Assembly: GCF_051020955.1 (NCBI RefSeq)
Contig: NW_027476314.1
Coordinates: 124,001 to 188,000 of the forward strand
Reading direction: 5' to 3'
From: Megalopta genalis
Lineage: Eukaryota; Arthropoda; Insecta; Hymenoptera; Halictidae
Length of the DNA stretch: 64,000 bases
Part shown: positions 9,641 to 19,730 of the stretch, piece after piece
How positions within the stretch are numbered: the first letter of the stretch is position 1
How the letters are laid out: every line of letters begins with the position of its first letter
The notes under the pieces: generated by a model
What the model saw: only the letters and a program-made list of their open reading frames with translations
Database searches by the model: none
What the model was told of the DNA's origin: nothing
Program-made: the position numbers and the translations under genes

Positions 9641-10394
9641 AAAGGATCACTAGTCGGAAACGGCTTCTTATCTTAGCTTGTAATGATGTTGTTAACGGAG
9701 AAAATTTACTTTGGCGAGATTCTCGATTTTCATTACCTGTAGAACTCCGTTTTTGCGAGCTCGACGGCAGGCTATTGGAGCTGCGCAGGGTGATGGCGCC
9801 TGTTACTGAGTGGTAGTAAATTACTTTGTGTTTTGTTTATATTCGAACGTAATTAACTTCTTTTTTTATTAAGCTGTGAAACACCCTATGGGTTTATTAA
9901 CAATATAATTTGTAATATATTATTACAAAATTAATATTACATGTACAATATATTGTACAATATTATTACATATTACTTTGGATATATGAAACTTGTCAAG
10001 TATTGTATCTAACGCTCAAGGATCATAATTAACTTCATGTTTGTCGAATAAGGTATAACACATTTTTATATTTAAATTGAAATTGATTGTTTATTTGTTA
10101 AAATAAAACATGCAAAAGACAAAAGTTCTTAAAATACGGAAATTGTTTGAATTTTTGGTACTGAATTAGCGAGATCTCCTGTCAAGCTTGCGAAAAAGCT
10201 TAACAAAATGGCGAACGAATGAAGATCAATGTTCGGTAAAATAAATCGTTGCAGTCCCTTTGAAAGGTGTAAGTTATTGTAATTGTACTGTATATGTTTG
10301 ATTTTCTTCATATTGTGTTTAAATACTTCTATGAAATACAAATATGATATAAATATCGAAGTATATATCCTTCTTTAAACAGTTAGCTGTCTTC
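9641..10394. other. AT-rich spacer, nothing recognised
   Basis: Includes short TA-rich self-complementary stretches near 9900-9970. No gene seen. Confidence 0.6.
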
Positions 10395-10762
10395 GACGAG
10401 TATACTCGTCATGAAGAAGTGGCCATAATCTGTTATGACGAGTATACTCGTCACGAAGAAATAGCAAAAATTTATGTCACGACGAGTATACTCGTCACGA
10501 AGAAATAGCAAAAATTTATGTCACGACGAGTATTCTCGTCACGAAGAAATAGCAAAAATTTATGTCACGACGAGTATACACGTTACGAAGAACTAGCAAG
10601 AATTTATGTTACGACGAGTATACTCGTCACGAAGAAATAGCAAGAATTTATGTCACAATGAGTACGTTTGTCATGAAGAAATCACAAAAATTTATGTTAC
10701 GACGAGTATACTCGTCATAAAGAAAGAACAAGAATTTAGGTTACGAGTATACTCGTCACAAA
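10395..10762. repeat. 44-bp minisatellite, each unit built on a 16-bp palindrome
   Basis: Nine units start at 10395, 10437, 10481, 10525, 10569, 10613, 10657, 10701 and about 10742. Spacing is 44 bases except the first (42). Each carries GACGAGTATACTCGTC, a perfect palindrome, or a 1-4 base variant, followed by ACGAAGAAATAGCAAAAATT. The palindrome is intact in units 1, 2, 3, 6 and 8. Confidence 0.95.
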
Positions 10763-10769
10763 CAAGTAA

Positions 10770-12460
10770 CCGATTAACAGTGCTGTTAGATTGCTTTCAA
10801 CGTACCAAAAATCGCAAAAATGAAAACGAACGTCTAGTTAACTCTTGTTTGTTGCTCTCAAGATAGTGAATGTTTATACCGCATAAATAAAATATTGCAT
10901 AAAATTCTCTGCATTTAGTGATTCATATTCCGCCGATCGCTCTCGCCACACACACATAAAATCCGCAGCCCGCTCGTTACACTGTCAGCCATATTGAATC
11001 TTCGTCTGTTCCGCCAATTCCCTCGACGCTAATGTATTAAACGTTTAAATATTTTAATGCGGCAAGTGGACATTCTCGATAACGGAAACCGAACTGTAAC
11101 AAGGTGTTATTAGACGCCGAGGGGGATTCGCGAGCGCTGAAAACGTGGAACGACGATGATGCTAATCTTTAAGTACCGTGCTTCTTCCCGGGCCAGCTCG
11201 GCTACGTTGGAATTGTCATGTTGCAGGCTGAAATCGCGCTCCCCTGTCTGCGACAGAAGCGTTTCTCGTTTGGATGCTGCCGAAGGGGCCGGATATATTA
11301 ATTGAATCTGTTAGTAAAACGGACCGAATCCAACTGTTTCCGGGGAAGTCGTTTGCCGCTGTTACCCGCGGAAAAAAGATCGCCTCGCCAGCGTTAACCG
11401 AGTCAAAAAAGGAACGGAACGACGGCGATTAGAGTCTTCTAAGGGTCGCGTAAAAGTCGTGGAATTTCGCCGAGAGTCTGATATCTTCCAGGGCGACTCG
11501 AAGGGATAATAACCAACGGAAATCGTCGACTTTTAAAGCGTCCGATAAAATGGGAAAATAGAATGCATCGAACGGACGAAATTCTTATCAATTATCTCAA
11601 CATTAAATTAATTTCTCCGGCTGTGTTTCACTCGATTATTATGTCTGCCCGCTTCGCCGGACACAGATGCAACTAATTTTACATAATTAAATTGTACTTA
11701 ACATTACTCGTGTGATACGAATTCATTTGATAATTAACCAACCGGCACGGAAATAATCAACGATCTAATTGTACGAAATTCTTTTCTTTTCTGTTTTGCA
11801 ATTATGTGGAGCGTATTGGTTAAACTCACTAATTATTTTAATTGTGCACACTCGTTACACGACTACGATAAATTGACTGAAAATTTTATGAAAAATTGAA
11901 ATTGTCAGCATTAATTGCAAGATTCTGGAGCTACGTAGAGATTTCATTCTTTTTCGAATTATTTTATTCTGTTGAAAATAAAATAACGGTATTTTTGTAT
12001 CGTTTCATTTATTTTTCTTCTTCGTTTTCCGTTTGACCTACTCATTTTTGTCACAAATGCATAAAATCCGCGCTCTAATGATAAGAGCACACGTTCCACC
12101 CGGCGTAAAATAACTTTTGTTCATCGTCGCTGTATCCTTCGTTTTATCAGTTTATAAAAGTAACAATGAGACATTTGTTCTGATTTTTAACAAATATTAT
12201 TGCAACGTTTGCCGCAAGTAACATATAAATTGAATAAATAACTCGTAAATGTATCTCTATACGATATAAATAATCGTAAATTAAAGAATTAGAGACCCAT
12301 CACTTTGACAGGTTCCGTAAATCTAATGTTAACCGTTGCACTCTCGAAACTATTTAAACTGTAAATATAATCATTTTTCTCACTTATAGTATTTTTTATT
12401 TTATATGATAAAATGCATTTTATGCATATGAAATTGATTCTTGGAACTCACACAACAGTT
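10770..12460. other. Spacer, no gene recognised
   Basis: Moderate GC at 10940-11560, AT-rich after. CATAAAATCCGC motifs at 10957 and 12062 match the ends of the dispersed family described at 28963. No convincing coding frame or RNA gene. Confidence 0.55.
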
Positions 12461-12464
12461 ATTG

Positions 12465-12530
12465 TTATTATATAATTATTATATAATTATAATATAATTA
12501 TTATATAATTATAATATAATTTTTTAAATC
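12465..12530. repeat. Short AT tandem repeat
   Basis: ATAATTATTATATAATTAT-type units repeat several times; simple sequence. Confidence 0.8.
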
Positions 12531-12659
12531 TAAACTTTGTTAATATAAACATTATCTTAAAACGTGATGTAACAAATTTTAGTGGTGCCTCTGAGTCACC
12601 AGTCGAGTGCTAAGGGTTAATCAAATAAATTTACTAGCAGCGTCAATTTTGTCACGAAG

Positions 12660-13205
12660 TATTATTTCCGTTCCGTTGCCTACGTGACGGAAGAGAGACC
12701 ATTCTGGCCGAACATGATAATGTGATTATCAGACAGTGGCTTCTTATACTATCGCAGCGTGTTTAGGGCAACCTGTTATGCAAATAGACGGAACAGTTGA
12801 CGCAGAAAGTTGGCCAGATTTGTGCCGGCGGAGATTTTGCTCGATGGCAGTGTCGCAGAAAATGTATTATGGTGGACGACTGTTTCCTGGAAACTGCGCC
12901 ACTCCAGGATCTCGTCTCTACGGTTTGCTTAGAAACACATTGCCGGCAAGTAGCCACTAATGGATGAGTTTAAACTGCGCCATACCTACCAAACTACCAT
13001 ATCCTGTCGCGATGTTGGCCAACCCCGTATCTCCATGAAAGCAAGATCCGATACACATCGTGCTACAGAGTTACAATCTGTGCACCCCTTTGGAGACATG
13101 TTTCTACTCCGGAACTGCCTTAAGGAAAGAACCCGCCGTGTAAATGGCACTACAGTACTATCTACGGAGTGTCCGCGTGTCTACAGAGTGGCCCGAAAGT
13201 AACGA
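12660..13205. other. GC-richer block of unknown origin
   Basis: Two adjacent plus-strand frames (12736-12960 and 12960-13202) with no recognisable domain. The block ends in CAGAGTGGCCCGAAAGTAACG, similar in style to terminal repeats of mariner-type MITEs. It may be an old transposon or processed fragment. Confidence 0.3.
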
Positions 13206-13280
13206 TAATATTTTCTACTAAATCTTGAAGTTATATCGAAGTTATATATATATTACTATCGAGCCCAGAATCTTGAATCA

Positions 13281-13420
13281 CTCAGGGTGTCCCGAAAATG
13301 TCTCGTAATCCGAATATTGGAGGTTCCTGAGGTCATTTGAAGCAACTTTTTCCTATGCGAAAATTTTCTCCGAAGCTTCGTTTACGAGTTATTAACGAAA
13401 ACAAAGATCAATGTTCGAAA
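13281..13420. mobile_element. Fragment related to the 22-kb foldback element
   Basis: Shares TTTGAAGCAACTTTTTCCT and CGTTTACGAGTTATTAACGA with the left arm at 22060-22130, but begins with a different end (CAGGGTGTCCCGAAAATG). Only one arm is present. Confidence 0.55.
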
Positions 13421-14160
13421 GTTTAACGTTGTCAATAAATATAACGGGATAAATCGAAATTTTCTTCTTTATTAACATGTGTGCCATCAACATTATAAAT
13501 CGATAACGATTCCGTATTTTCTGCAAAGGGAATTAAATTAATTTTACGAAGGCAGTTAATTACAGTCACATAAACCCTACCGTTAATAATCAGAAAATTT
13601 GCGATTCTACTCTGTTCCTTATTTTCCATATTTCGTGCAACGGACGTGGCGCATTTAATAAAATATGGTATCCCATGCTTCTACTAACTTTGTTTTTTTT
13701 TTAAAAACGATGAATCGACGAGAGAAACTGCAGATATGTAAATTACTCTCTTCGTGCACAAAGGAGAGAGGGAATACGTGTATTTTTATTTTTACTAGGA
13801 AACATTTCAATCACGCAACACGGTGCACGGAGAAGTTATGAAACAATACTGAAGTTATTCTTTTATTGTGCTCAGCATTGCAGAATATATTGCAATGCCC
13901 GAAACGCGTGTATAAACTTTTATTCAGGAATATGCATCACTTTTGATCCGCATGAGGCAACAACTTTTATCAAGATCAGTGAAACGAAATGAATACTCTT
14001 TTGATAATCACTTCGGAATCAATGCAAAACTGTATGAAAAGTTTGTACTGTTGCACTGAACAACAAGGTTCAAATGGATATTTTATAAGGAATATAGACA
14101 AAAGGCATTATTAAAAAATATTGGATATAATACATAAAGTGCAATACTTTGACCATTATT
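13421..14160. other. Spacer, nothing recognised
   Basis: No supported gene or repeat. Confidence 0.55.
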
Positions 14161-14187
14161 TCTGCAGAGTGTAAATGGTACGATATA

Positions 14188-14255
14188 AATTACTTCAAGT
14201 ATTATTTATTTTGTATTATATATATAATACATAATAAATAATACTTGAAATAATT
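14188..14255. repeat. 68-bp AT hairpin in an AT-rich tract
   Basis: Arms of about 34 bases around TATATATATA pair with two mismatches. The surrounding 14256-14365 is simple TA-rich sequence. Confidence 0.85.
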
Positions 14256-14399
14256 AAAATGTATACTATAATATATAATAAAATATTATATATATTACAA
14301 TATTATAATATTATACTATATAATATATATAATAAAATATACACTATAATATATATTCCATATAGTATAAACAGAATTAGTAATAAATGATAAATAAAC

Positions 14400-15405
14400 G
14401 AAATTGATAACAACTGATCGCCGATACTTATGCAGCATAATTTATTATTCCATTTTTACATTGCAGTGAATCGTGTAAAAAGAAACAATCGCTGCTGTAT
14501 ATTGTAACATAATTGCATTGGAACCTCACTAGTTGCAGTTTCGATACCGGCACGTGACTCGCCTCGGTTGAATGTGATCAAAATACGTCGGTGGCTGTTG
14601 TGTAATTACGGGAAACACGTAGCACAAGGTACTACGTTGTCTAATATAGTAGCATCGATGGTATATAGTGGAGATGAGTGATTCCGTATAGTTGATTGAT
14701 CGCCTCGATAATTCCAGGAACTTGGTCACTTGCAGCTTTCATGTGCTTTCGTGCAACTATCGGGGCTCTACCGCGCAACAGATGAAATTCCATCGAAACA
14801 GGAATGCCAATAATGTTCAATTTATAGAATGATTCGTTTACTTTCCAGACGACAGGAAAATAAACGAATTTTTATTTGCTGTAGCTCGTACATTATTGTT
14901 AGACTGCGGATCTTCACGCGAAATAAAAATTGTTCGTATCAATTGCAAGGGAGTCGAAATCGAATGATTATATTTTTTCTAAACTAAACCTACCAAGACG
15001 GTCAGGATGACCGGTTTTACACTTTGTATTTTAAAATTGCTGAAATTATAGAGACTTTTTCATAAGAAATTATTAAATGAATTTCACAGTCCGAGTATTC
15101 GTTGTAATAAAAATTATGGGAAGTCTAAATAGATTCGGTTTTATCGTTCTTACAGAGCAACAGAAATTCGTCGCTTTTAGTGCTCGGTAGGTTTAGTGTT
15201 AAAAAATCTAATAAGCTAAAACTATAATACATTGACATTCATAAATACTTTTAATTTGTCTGCTGATTTAAATTCGTTGCTAGGCTAGTAATTGCTCAGT
15301 TTTCACATACAGATGTACCAAGGAAAATGGCTGTTTCAAAATGACCGTATAAAATTCTCGAGATTTTAACAAAACAAATCATTCGAAATCCTGAATAAAC
15401 AGCGA
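14400..15405. other. Spacer with one dispersed-repeat end
   Basis: TTAGACTGCGGATCTTCACG near 14899 matches the end motif of the family at 28963. Otherwise nothing recognised. Confidence 0.5.
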
Positions 15406-15409
15406 CAAC

Positions 15410-15876
15410 ATGGAATGCCTCAGGACCTTCCCTTCGCGTGATTGGACTGCAGCAGCTCGCAAATAGTAGATTTCATTTCCGAACTCCCTGCAGTAGTATC
15501 ACAGCTGATTCTGCGCAATTTGGATCCTGAACCTCTTCTCGGCGCAGCTCAAGTATCGCAGGAATAGTTGAATGTCTGTAGGTCAGATCCGAACCTGGGA
15601 CGTTTCCTTGGTGAAGGTATTGAGGAGCTGAGAGTGACGGTTCGATGGAATCTACCTAATCCCGCGGCAGTGCAAAGAATTGCGGCTCACGCTTGGATCA
15701 ATGCCGAGGTGGTATTTCGACGAATTCCGCGAGGTTTTTCAAACCATGCTGACAATAGGAATGGGGTGAAGACTGTTGCAATAAGACGCGGCAGATATAT
15801 TAGAATGGCGTACAATAGAATATCCTATTTTGACAAGCTTGCGGTAGCAAGCTTATTATTTAGTTCCAATAAGTAG
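15410..15876 (+). pseudogene. F-box gene copy, degenerate (paralog of 17651-18046)
   Basis: The start context (CAACATGGA) and the following ~190 bases align with the open copy at 17651. Shared segments include ATTTCATTTCCGAACT, TTGGATCCT and GTTGAATGTCTGTA. The F-box is still readable as SELPAVVSQLILRNLDPEP across frames. A frameshift near the start brings TAG TAG and later stops into the initial frame, and a TAG replaces the codon before LNVC. Downstream, 15568-15876 is open and gives a basic tail (VQRIAAHAWINAEVVF, IRRGRYIRMAYNRISY) unlike the tail of the open copy but similar to the fragment at 16600. I judge it dead for the F-box part. Confidence 0.7.
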
Positions 15877-16599
15877 ACTGCGAATCTTTATGGAAACTTT
15901 CGTGAATTTTTGTACAAAAATGGTAATAGAAAGGCGAAATTTCTTACGTCAACTATAAAATGCTTTCTGGTCAACGTGCGACAATATTACAAAGATATTA
16001 TGAATTAATCTTTGAATTGCTACAGAAAGATAATGAATCAATTTTTGTTATGCACGTTTATGTGAATTTTAATTGGTAAAAATCAGTTCAATAGTAGCAA
16101 AAACACAGATTTTGCTGTTCCGTAACGTGGAGCAAAGAGAACTTCTCACCAGTTTTATTTTGATTTGCTCGAGACAACTTTTTCTATCATCTCCAATTTA
16201 TTGTCTAAAAGGAAGAATATTTCAAGCTTCTTGTAGAATATTGTACAAAATCAGGACACGCGTTCAAAAATACCAATTTTACCCTTTATAAAATAATGTT
16301 ACTGAAAATTTTAATTTGTCGAGCTTGCAGCGAACAAGTATTCGTATTATTTTTAATATTTCTGTTACAGAAGTTTTGCATAAAATGCAAAAGCTTCATT
16401 CTGTAATACGCCACGATGCATTTATTTTACATTGACGATCTTTCTAACTAAAAACGGCTTTTCAAGCTTGACGAAATAATTCCGTGTCAGTTCTATATAT
16501 CCTCACATGTTTGACATGGAACTGTCGAAATCATTTCTACAATTATACGCCCGGAAATAATAAGGAATTTGTATAGCTACGTATCACGGTCCCAGCTCG

Positions 16600-16900
16600 C
16601 ATGCACTCGTGATATTGAGAGCTTCGAAGCCACATTCGTAGAACACAACTTACGGAGCTGAGTTTCACCTTCGGTCAAGTTCTATGTGGTCGGGGCGCAG
16701 TGGAAACTGCTGAGCTCCGCGCAGGTGCGAAAAGTTGCGCTACATATGAGGTACGAAGCCAAGGCAGTGCTTCCGACAATTCCTCGAAATCTGCCAAAAC
16801 GGATTTAGGATAACATAAGCTCCTTAGTAGTAATACGTAGAAAATGCATCAGAATGTTGTACCACTCTTCGGAGAAAATATTTCAGCAGAATGCTTAAAC
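16600..16900 (+). pseudogene. F-box family tail fragment
   Basis: Translated pieces VRKVALHMRYEAKAVLPTIPR and IRRKCIRMLYHSS parallel the tail of the copy at 15410 (VQRIAAHAWINAEVVFRRIPR and IRRGRYIRMAYNRIS) in the same order. A stop falls between the two pieces. No F-box is recognisable upstream. This looks like the third, most decayed member of the cluster. Confidence 0.5.
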
Positions 16901-17089
16901 GCGATTGTTGAAGTAAATTATTACAGTCTTCGTTGAAAACGAAGATTATTTTTAATTTTAACATAGAAATAATTAATGTCACTGTGAAAGTTTCTAACTT
17001 TGATCGACGCGAATAAGAAAAGAATGGAAAAATGATTCAAGAATAAAGCAAACGGTACAAAATATTCGATGCTCTTTTGTTTATACGTC

Positions 17090-17390
17090 AGAAACTATAT
17101 TACATAATTTCTTTATTCCGTATCTTATAAAAATATATATAATTTCATATTAATATTGTCTTTATATATATAGTTATTAAACAGTATATTATTATAATAA
17201 TTATAATAATATTGTATATATGTACAAACAAAGTTAGTATAAAATTTAATATATATCTTTATAATTATTATAATAATATACTGTAATATAATATATTATA
17301 CTTATATATATATATAATAATATACTATATTATAATAATATAATAAGCTATTAGACACTGTATAATTATAGTAATTATAAAGCCAGACGT
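17090..17390. repeat. AT-rich simple tract
   Basis: TATATA and TTATAATAAT-type runs with local self-complementarity. No gene. Confidence 0.7.
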
Positions 17391-17605
17391 CCGTTCTATC
17401 GAATAGAATACTGTTTACCAATAGTAACAGTAACCCTACAACAATTGCATTCTCATTTCACAGTATGCCTGAATGCAAGTTTCTCCTAAATTAAGTACAA
17501 TTCGATAGAATTATGTGGAAAGTGTATGTCCAGTCGAACTCGCTCCTGATTGGTCGAATCACTGTTCCGGAACGGTCACCACGCGAAGCGTGAAGCGTGA
17601 CCAGG

Positions 17606-17650
17606 GATATATATGTACCTATATATACGCCTTGTATCTGCATCAGCAAC
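17606..17650 (+). promoter_or_regulatory. TATA-like core promoter of the F-box gene
   Basis: ATATATATG (17607-17615) and TATATATAC (17620-17628) lie 36 and 23 bases before ATCAGC, which resembles an insect initiator. The leader before the ATG would be under 15 bases. Inferred from spacing only. Confidence 0.4.
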
Positions 17651-18046
17651 ATGGAGTACTTCAGGAAATTCCTTAATGTGATTGGATGGCTCGACCCTAC
17701 CAAGGTGGATTTTATTTCCGAACTTCCGCCGGAGGTGTCGCAGTTGATCCTACGCACGTTGGATCCTCGATCTCTGCTTTGCGCTGCTCGAGTGTCAGGT
17801 AAGTGGTTGAATGTCTGTAAGAATGATCCTATACTCAGACGAACCGCGAGACACTACAAGCAGCGCATAGTGCAGAGAAAGAGAGAACGTTTTGCTGCGG
17901 CTGCTGTTAAAGAACCGAGGGCGACGGTACATAGAGTAGTTCCATTTCCTACTCAGGTGAGAATGGCCGCACCTCATGTACAAGCTCGGCCAGCTTTGAC
18001 AAATTCGACGTGGGCTCGAATGCGTGGCAGGTCTATTAGATTGTAG
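17651..18046 (+). CDS. Short F-box protein
   Basis: 131 codons. Residues 20-64 form an F-box: FISELPPEVSQLILRTLDPR, then SLLCAARVSGKW and a DPILRR end, matching the LP-E-IL-LDP-SLL-V-KW pattern. F-box proteins bind Skp1 and recruit substrates to SCF ubiquitin ligases (family knowledge). Here no LRR, WD40 or other substrate domain follows. The remaining ~67 residues are basic and low complexity (KQRIVQRKRERFAAAAVKEP, ARMRGRSIRL). The ATG is chosen because the paralog at 15410 has an ATG in the same place; the frame continues upstream only through non-ATG codons. TATA-like boxes precede it and poly(A) signals follow. GTAAGT inside the F-box could act as a cryptic splice donor. It could be a recent pseudogene, but the frame is intact. 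Confidence 0.65.
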   Translation: MEYFRKFLNVIGWLDPTKVDFISELPPEVSQLILRTLDPRSLLCAARVSGKWLNVCKNDPILRRTARHYKQRIVQRKRERFAAAAVKEPRATVHRVVPFPTQVRMAAPHVQARPALTNSTWARMRGRSIRL

Positions 18047-18055
18047 TGATTTTTG

Positions 18056-18105
18056 TATTAATAAATTGTTTAACCTGACATTTGCTCCTTTCAGCAAATA
18101 AATAT
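18056..18105 (+). terminator. Poly(A) signals of the F-box gene
   Basis: AATAAA occurs near 18060 and again near 18096, 15-50 bases after the stop codon, the usual place for a cleavage signal. Confidence 0.45.
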
Positions 18106-18110
18106 TATTA

Positions 18111-19225
18111 TTATTATTTAGTTAAGTAAGTGTATATAACTTTTAATTTTTTGATGTATCTTGACCAGTTTCTTTAATAGTAGCAATATTTTTTTAGGTT
18201 TATCATAGGACTATTAATAATAAATTGTATCTTGTATAGTTGTATTTTGACCAGCTGCTTCTATAGTAACAATTTTTTTTTCTAATTAGTTCTAATATGA
18301 CGTAACTAAGAATAACTTGACATCATATTTGACGATCTCTGCAGCCAATGCGAGTAAAGAACAACTATAGCAGATCTCTACACCGACAAAATGAAAGTTC
18401 ACTTATCCGCATTTCATACGTACACACAGAGTGTCCATGAAAAATGGTGTACAAGTGGACTCCAGCCCAGAAAAGCACAGAGACGTCTTTAAGACGTCTT
18501 AAAGACGTCTGGTGTAGAACATTCGCGACAATCAGAACAATCAGAACTTTCGGAAGAGTTCTTCAAACATTAACGGCAGTCACTGTATCGCCATTAACGT
18601 TCGTACAACTTTTAAAACACAATAACTTTTTTAGAACTGGACCAATCGACTCGAATTTTATTTAAATGATTTTGCTATTGCTTGGAATGACAAAAGAAAA
18701 AAGAAAAAAGCTCATGTTCGAACATTCAAACTCGATTTACTCGGAAACTACGTGCCGTGCAGCTGTAACGGCTACACGAGTCATATCCGCGCGTTACGCC
18801 GACTCTTTGCGATTAATCCACCGAGAAACAAGGCAGCGCAATTTGTATCTTTCCGTATATCTCGTATTTTTACGGGGACGTGTAACCGGCATGCATTCCG
18901 GCGGACAGGCGATTTACGCTGTGTTTCGCGTTACACAATGTGTTTATACATGATGTACGATTTAGATGTGTCTCAGGAGAAAAAAAATGTAGGAGAACGC
19001 TTCTCGCACGCATACAATGTTTGCAGACTTTTATGCGAAATAAATATCTCTCAGAAAACACGTCTTACAACAAAGTATCTTCGTCGATAACTTTAGTTAG
19101 TTACAAATAACGCGCGAATCTTTTTAAACTATCCTATTATCGATCTCAGTCACAAAAATATCGTGAAACTATCGATCTGAATTCGAAACGGTCGTCAAAC
19201 GTCTAACAAGTTCGCGCGAAATGAT
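18111..19225. other. Spacer with a repeat-like segment
   Basis: Contains the palindrome at 18481-18510. 18430-18760 carries AATAACTTTTTTAGAACTGG and an end like CAGAGTGTCCATG, suggestive of an old dispersed element. No supported gene. Confidence 0.45.
18481..18510. repeat. 30-bp perfect palindrome with three GACGTC cores
   Basis: AGACGTCTTTAAGACGTCTT followed by AAAGACGTCT equals its own reverse complement over all 30 bases. The GACGTC cores are 11 bases apart. Confidence 0.95.
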
Positions 19226-19227
19226 TA

Positions 19228-19728
19228 TTAGGTCTACCGGAAAGTTGTAGAATATACTTTCCATCGTTACTTATGACTTCTTGCCAGCGCGATGGCAACT
19301 TGTAAATGCCAGTTTTGAAAAATGATTTATTTTTAGAGGCGAAGAACTCAACTAGTGCTTGGTTGACATCAGCTTCATTTGTGAATTTTTTTCCTGTAAA
19401 AAGTTTTGCAAAGAGAGAAACAAGTGACAATCAGAGGGTGCTAGGTCTGGGGAGTATGGTAGATGTGACAGAATTTGCCTAGCTCTGCGATTTTCTAACG
19501 AGTCGCCAAAGCAGCATGTGGTCTGGCATTATCATCGGTAGCCATGTTTTCACGATCGCGTCTCGCTTAATAATGACATGAGACATCTTTGTTTCAATTT
19601 ATTTAGGAGAGTACATGTGTGTAAATGCAATGATAATGAGAGATAGTCATATATGTCTCAACTCAACATGTGCATATGGATTGAAACTTGAAGTGACACT
19701 ATCGGACAGAACTTTCCGGAAGACCCAA
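19228..19728 (-). mobile_element. Internally deleted mariner element
   Basis: Terminal repeats face each other: TTAGGTCTACCGGAAAGTTG on the left and the complement of TTGGGTCTTCCGGAAAGTTC on the right. TA lies on both sides (19226-19227 and 19729-19730), the standard mariner target duplication. At about 501 bp it is far shorter than the usual ~1.3 kb, and most of the transposase gene is missing. Confidence 0.85.
19230..19560 (-). pseudogene. Mariner transposase C-terminal remnant
   Basis: Reading right to left: DNARPHAALATR, YSPDLAPSD, then GKKFTNEADVNQAL and GIYKLPSRWQEVISNDGKY. These are the second and third Asp regions and the conserved C-terminal end of mariner transposase. The two Asp codons (19531-19533 and 19430-19432) are 101 bases apart; a D34D spacing needs 105, so the frame is broken between them. 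A stop also follows ATR. The first Asp and the DNA-binding domain are absent. Confidence 0.85.
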
Positions 19729-19730
19729 TA

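Noticed and set aside
10395..10762. CRISPR-like regular array
   Set aside because: Spacers are not unique; the whole 44-bp unit repeats. The surroundings are eukaryotic repeats.
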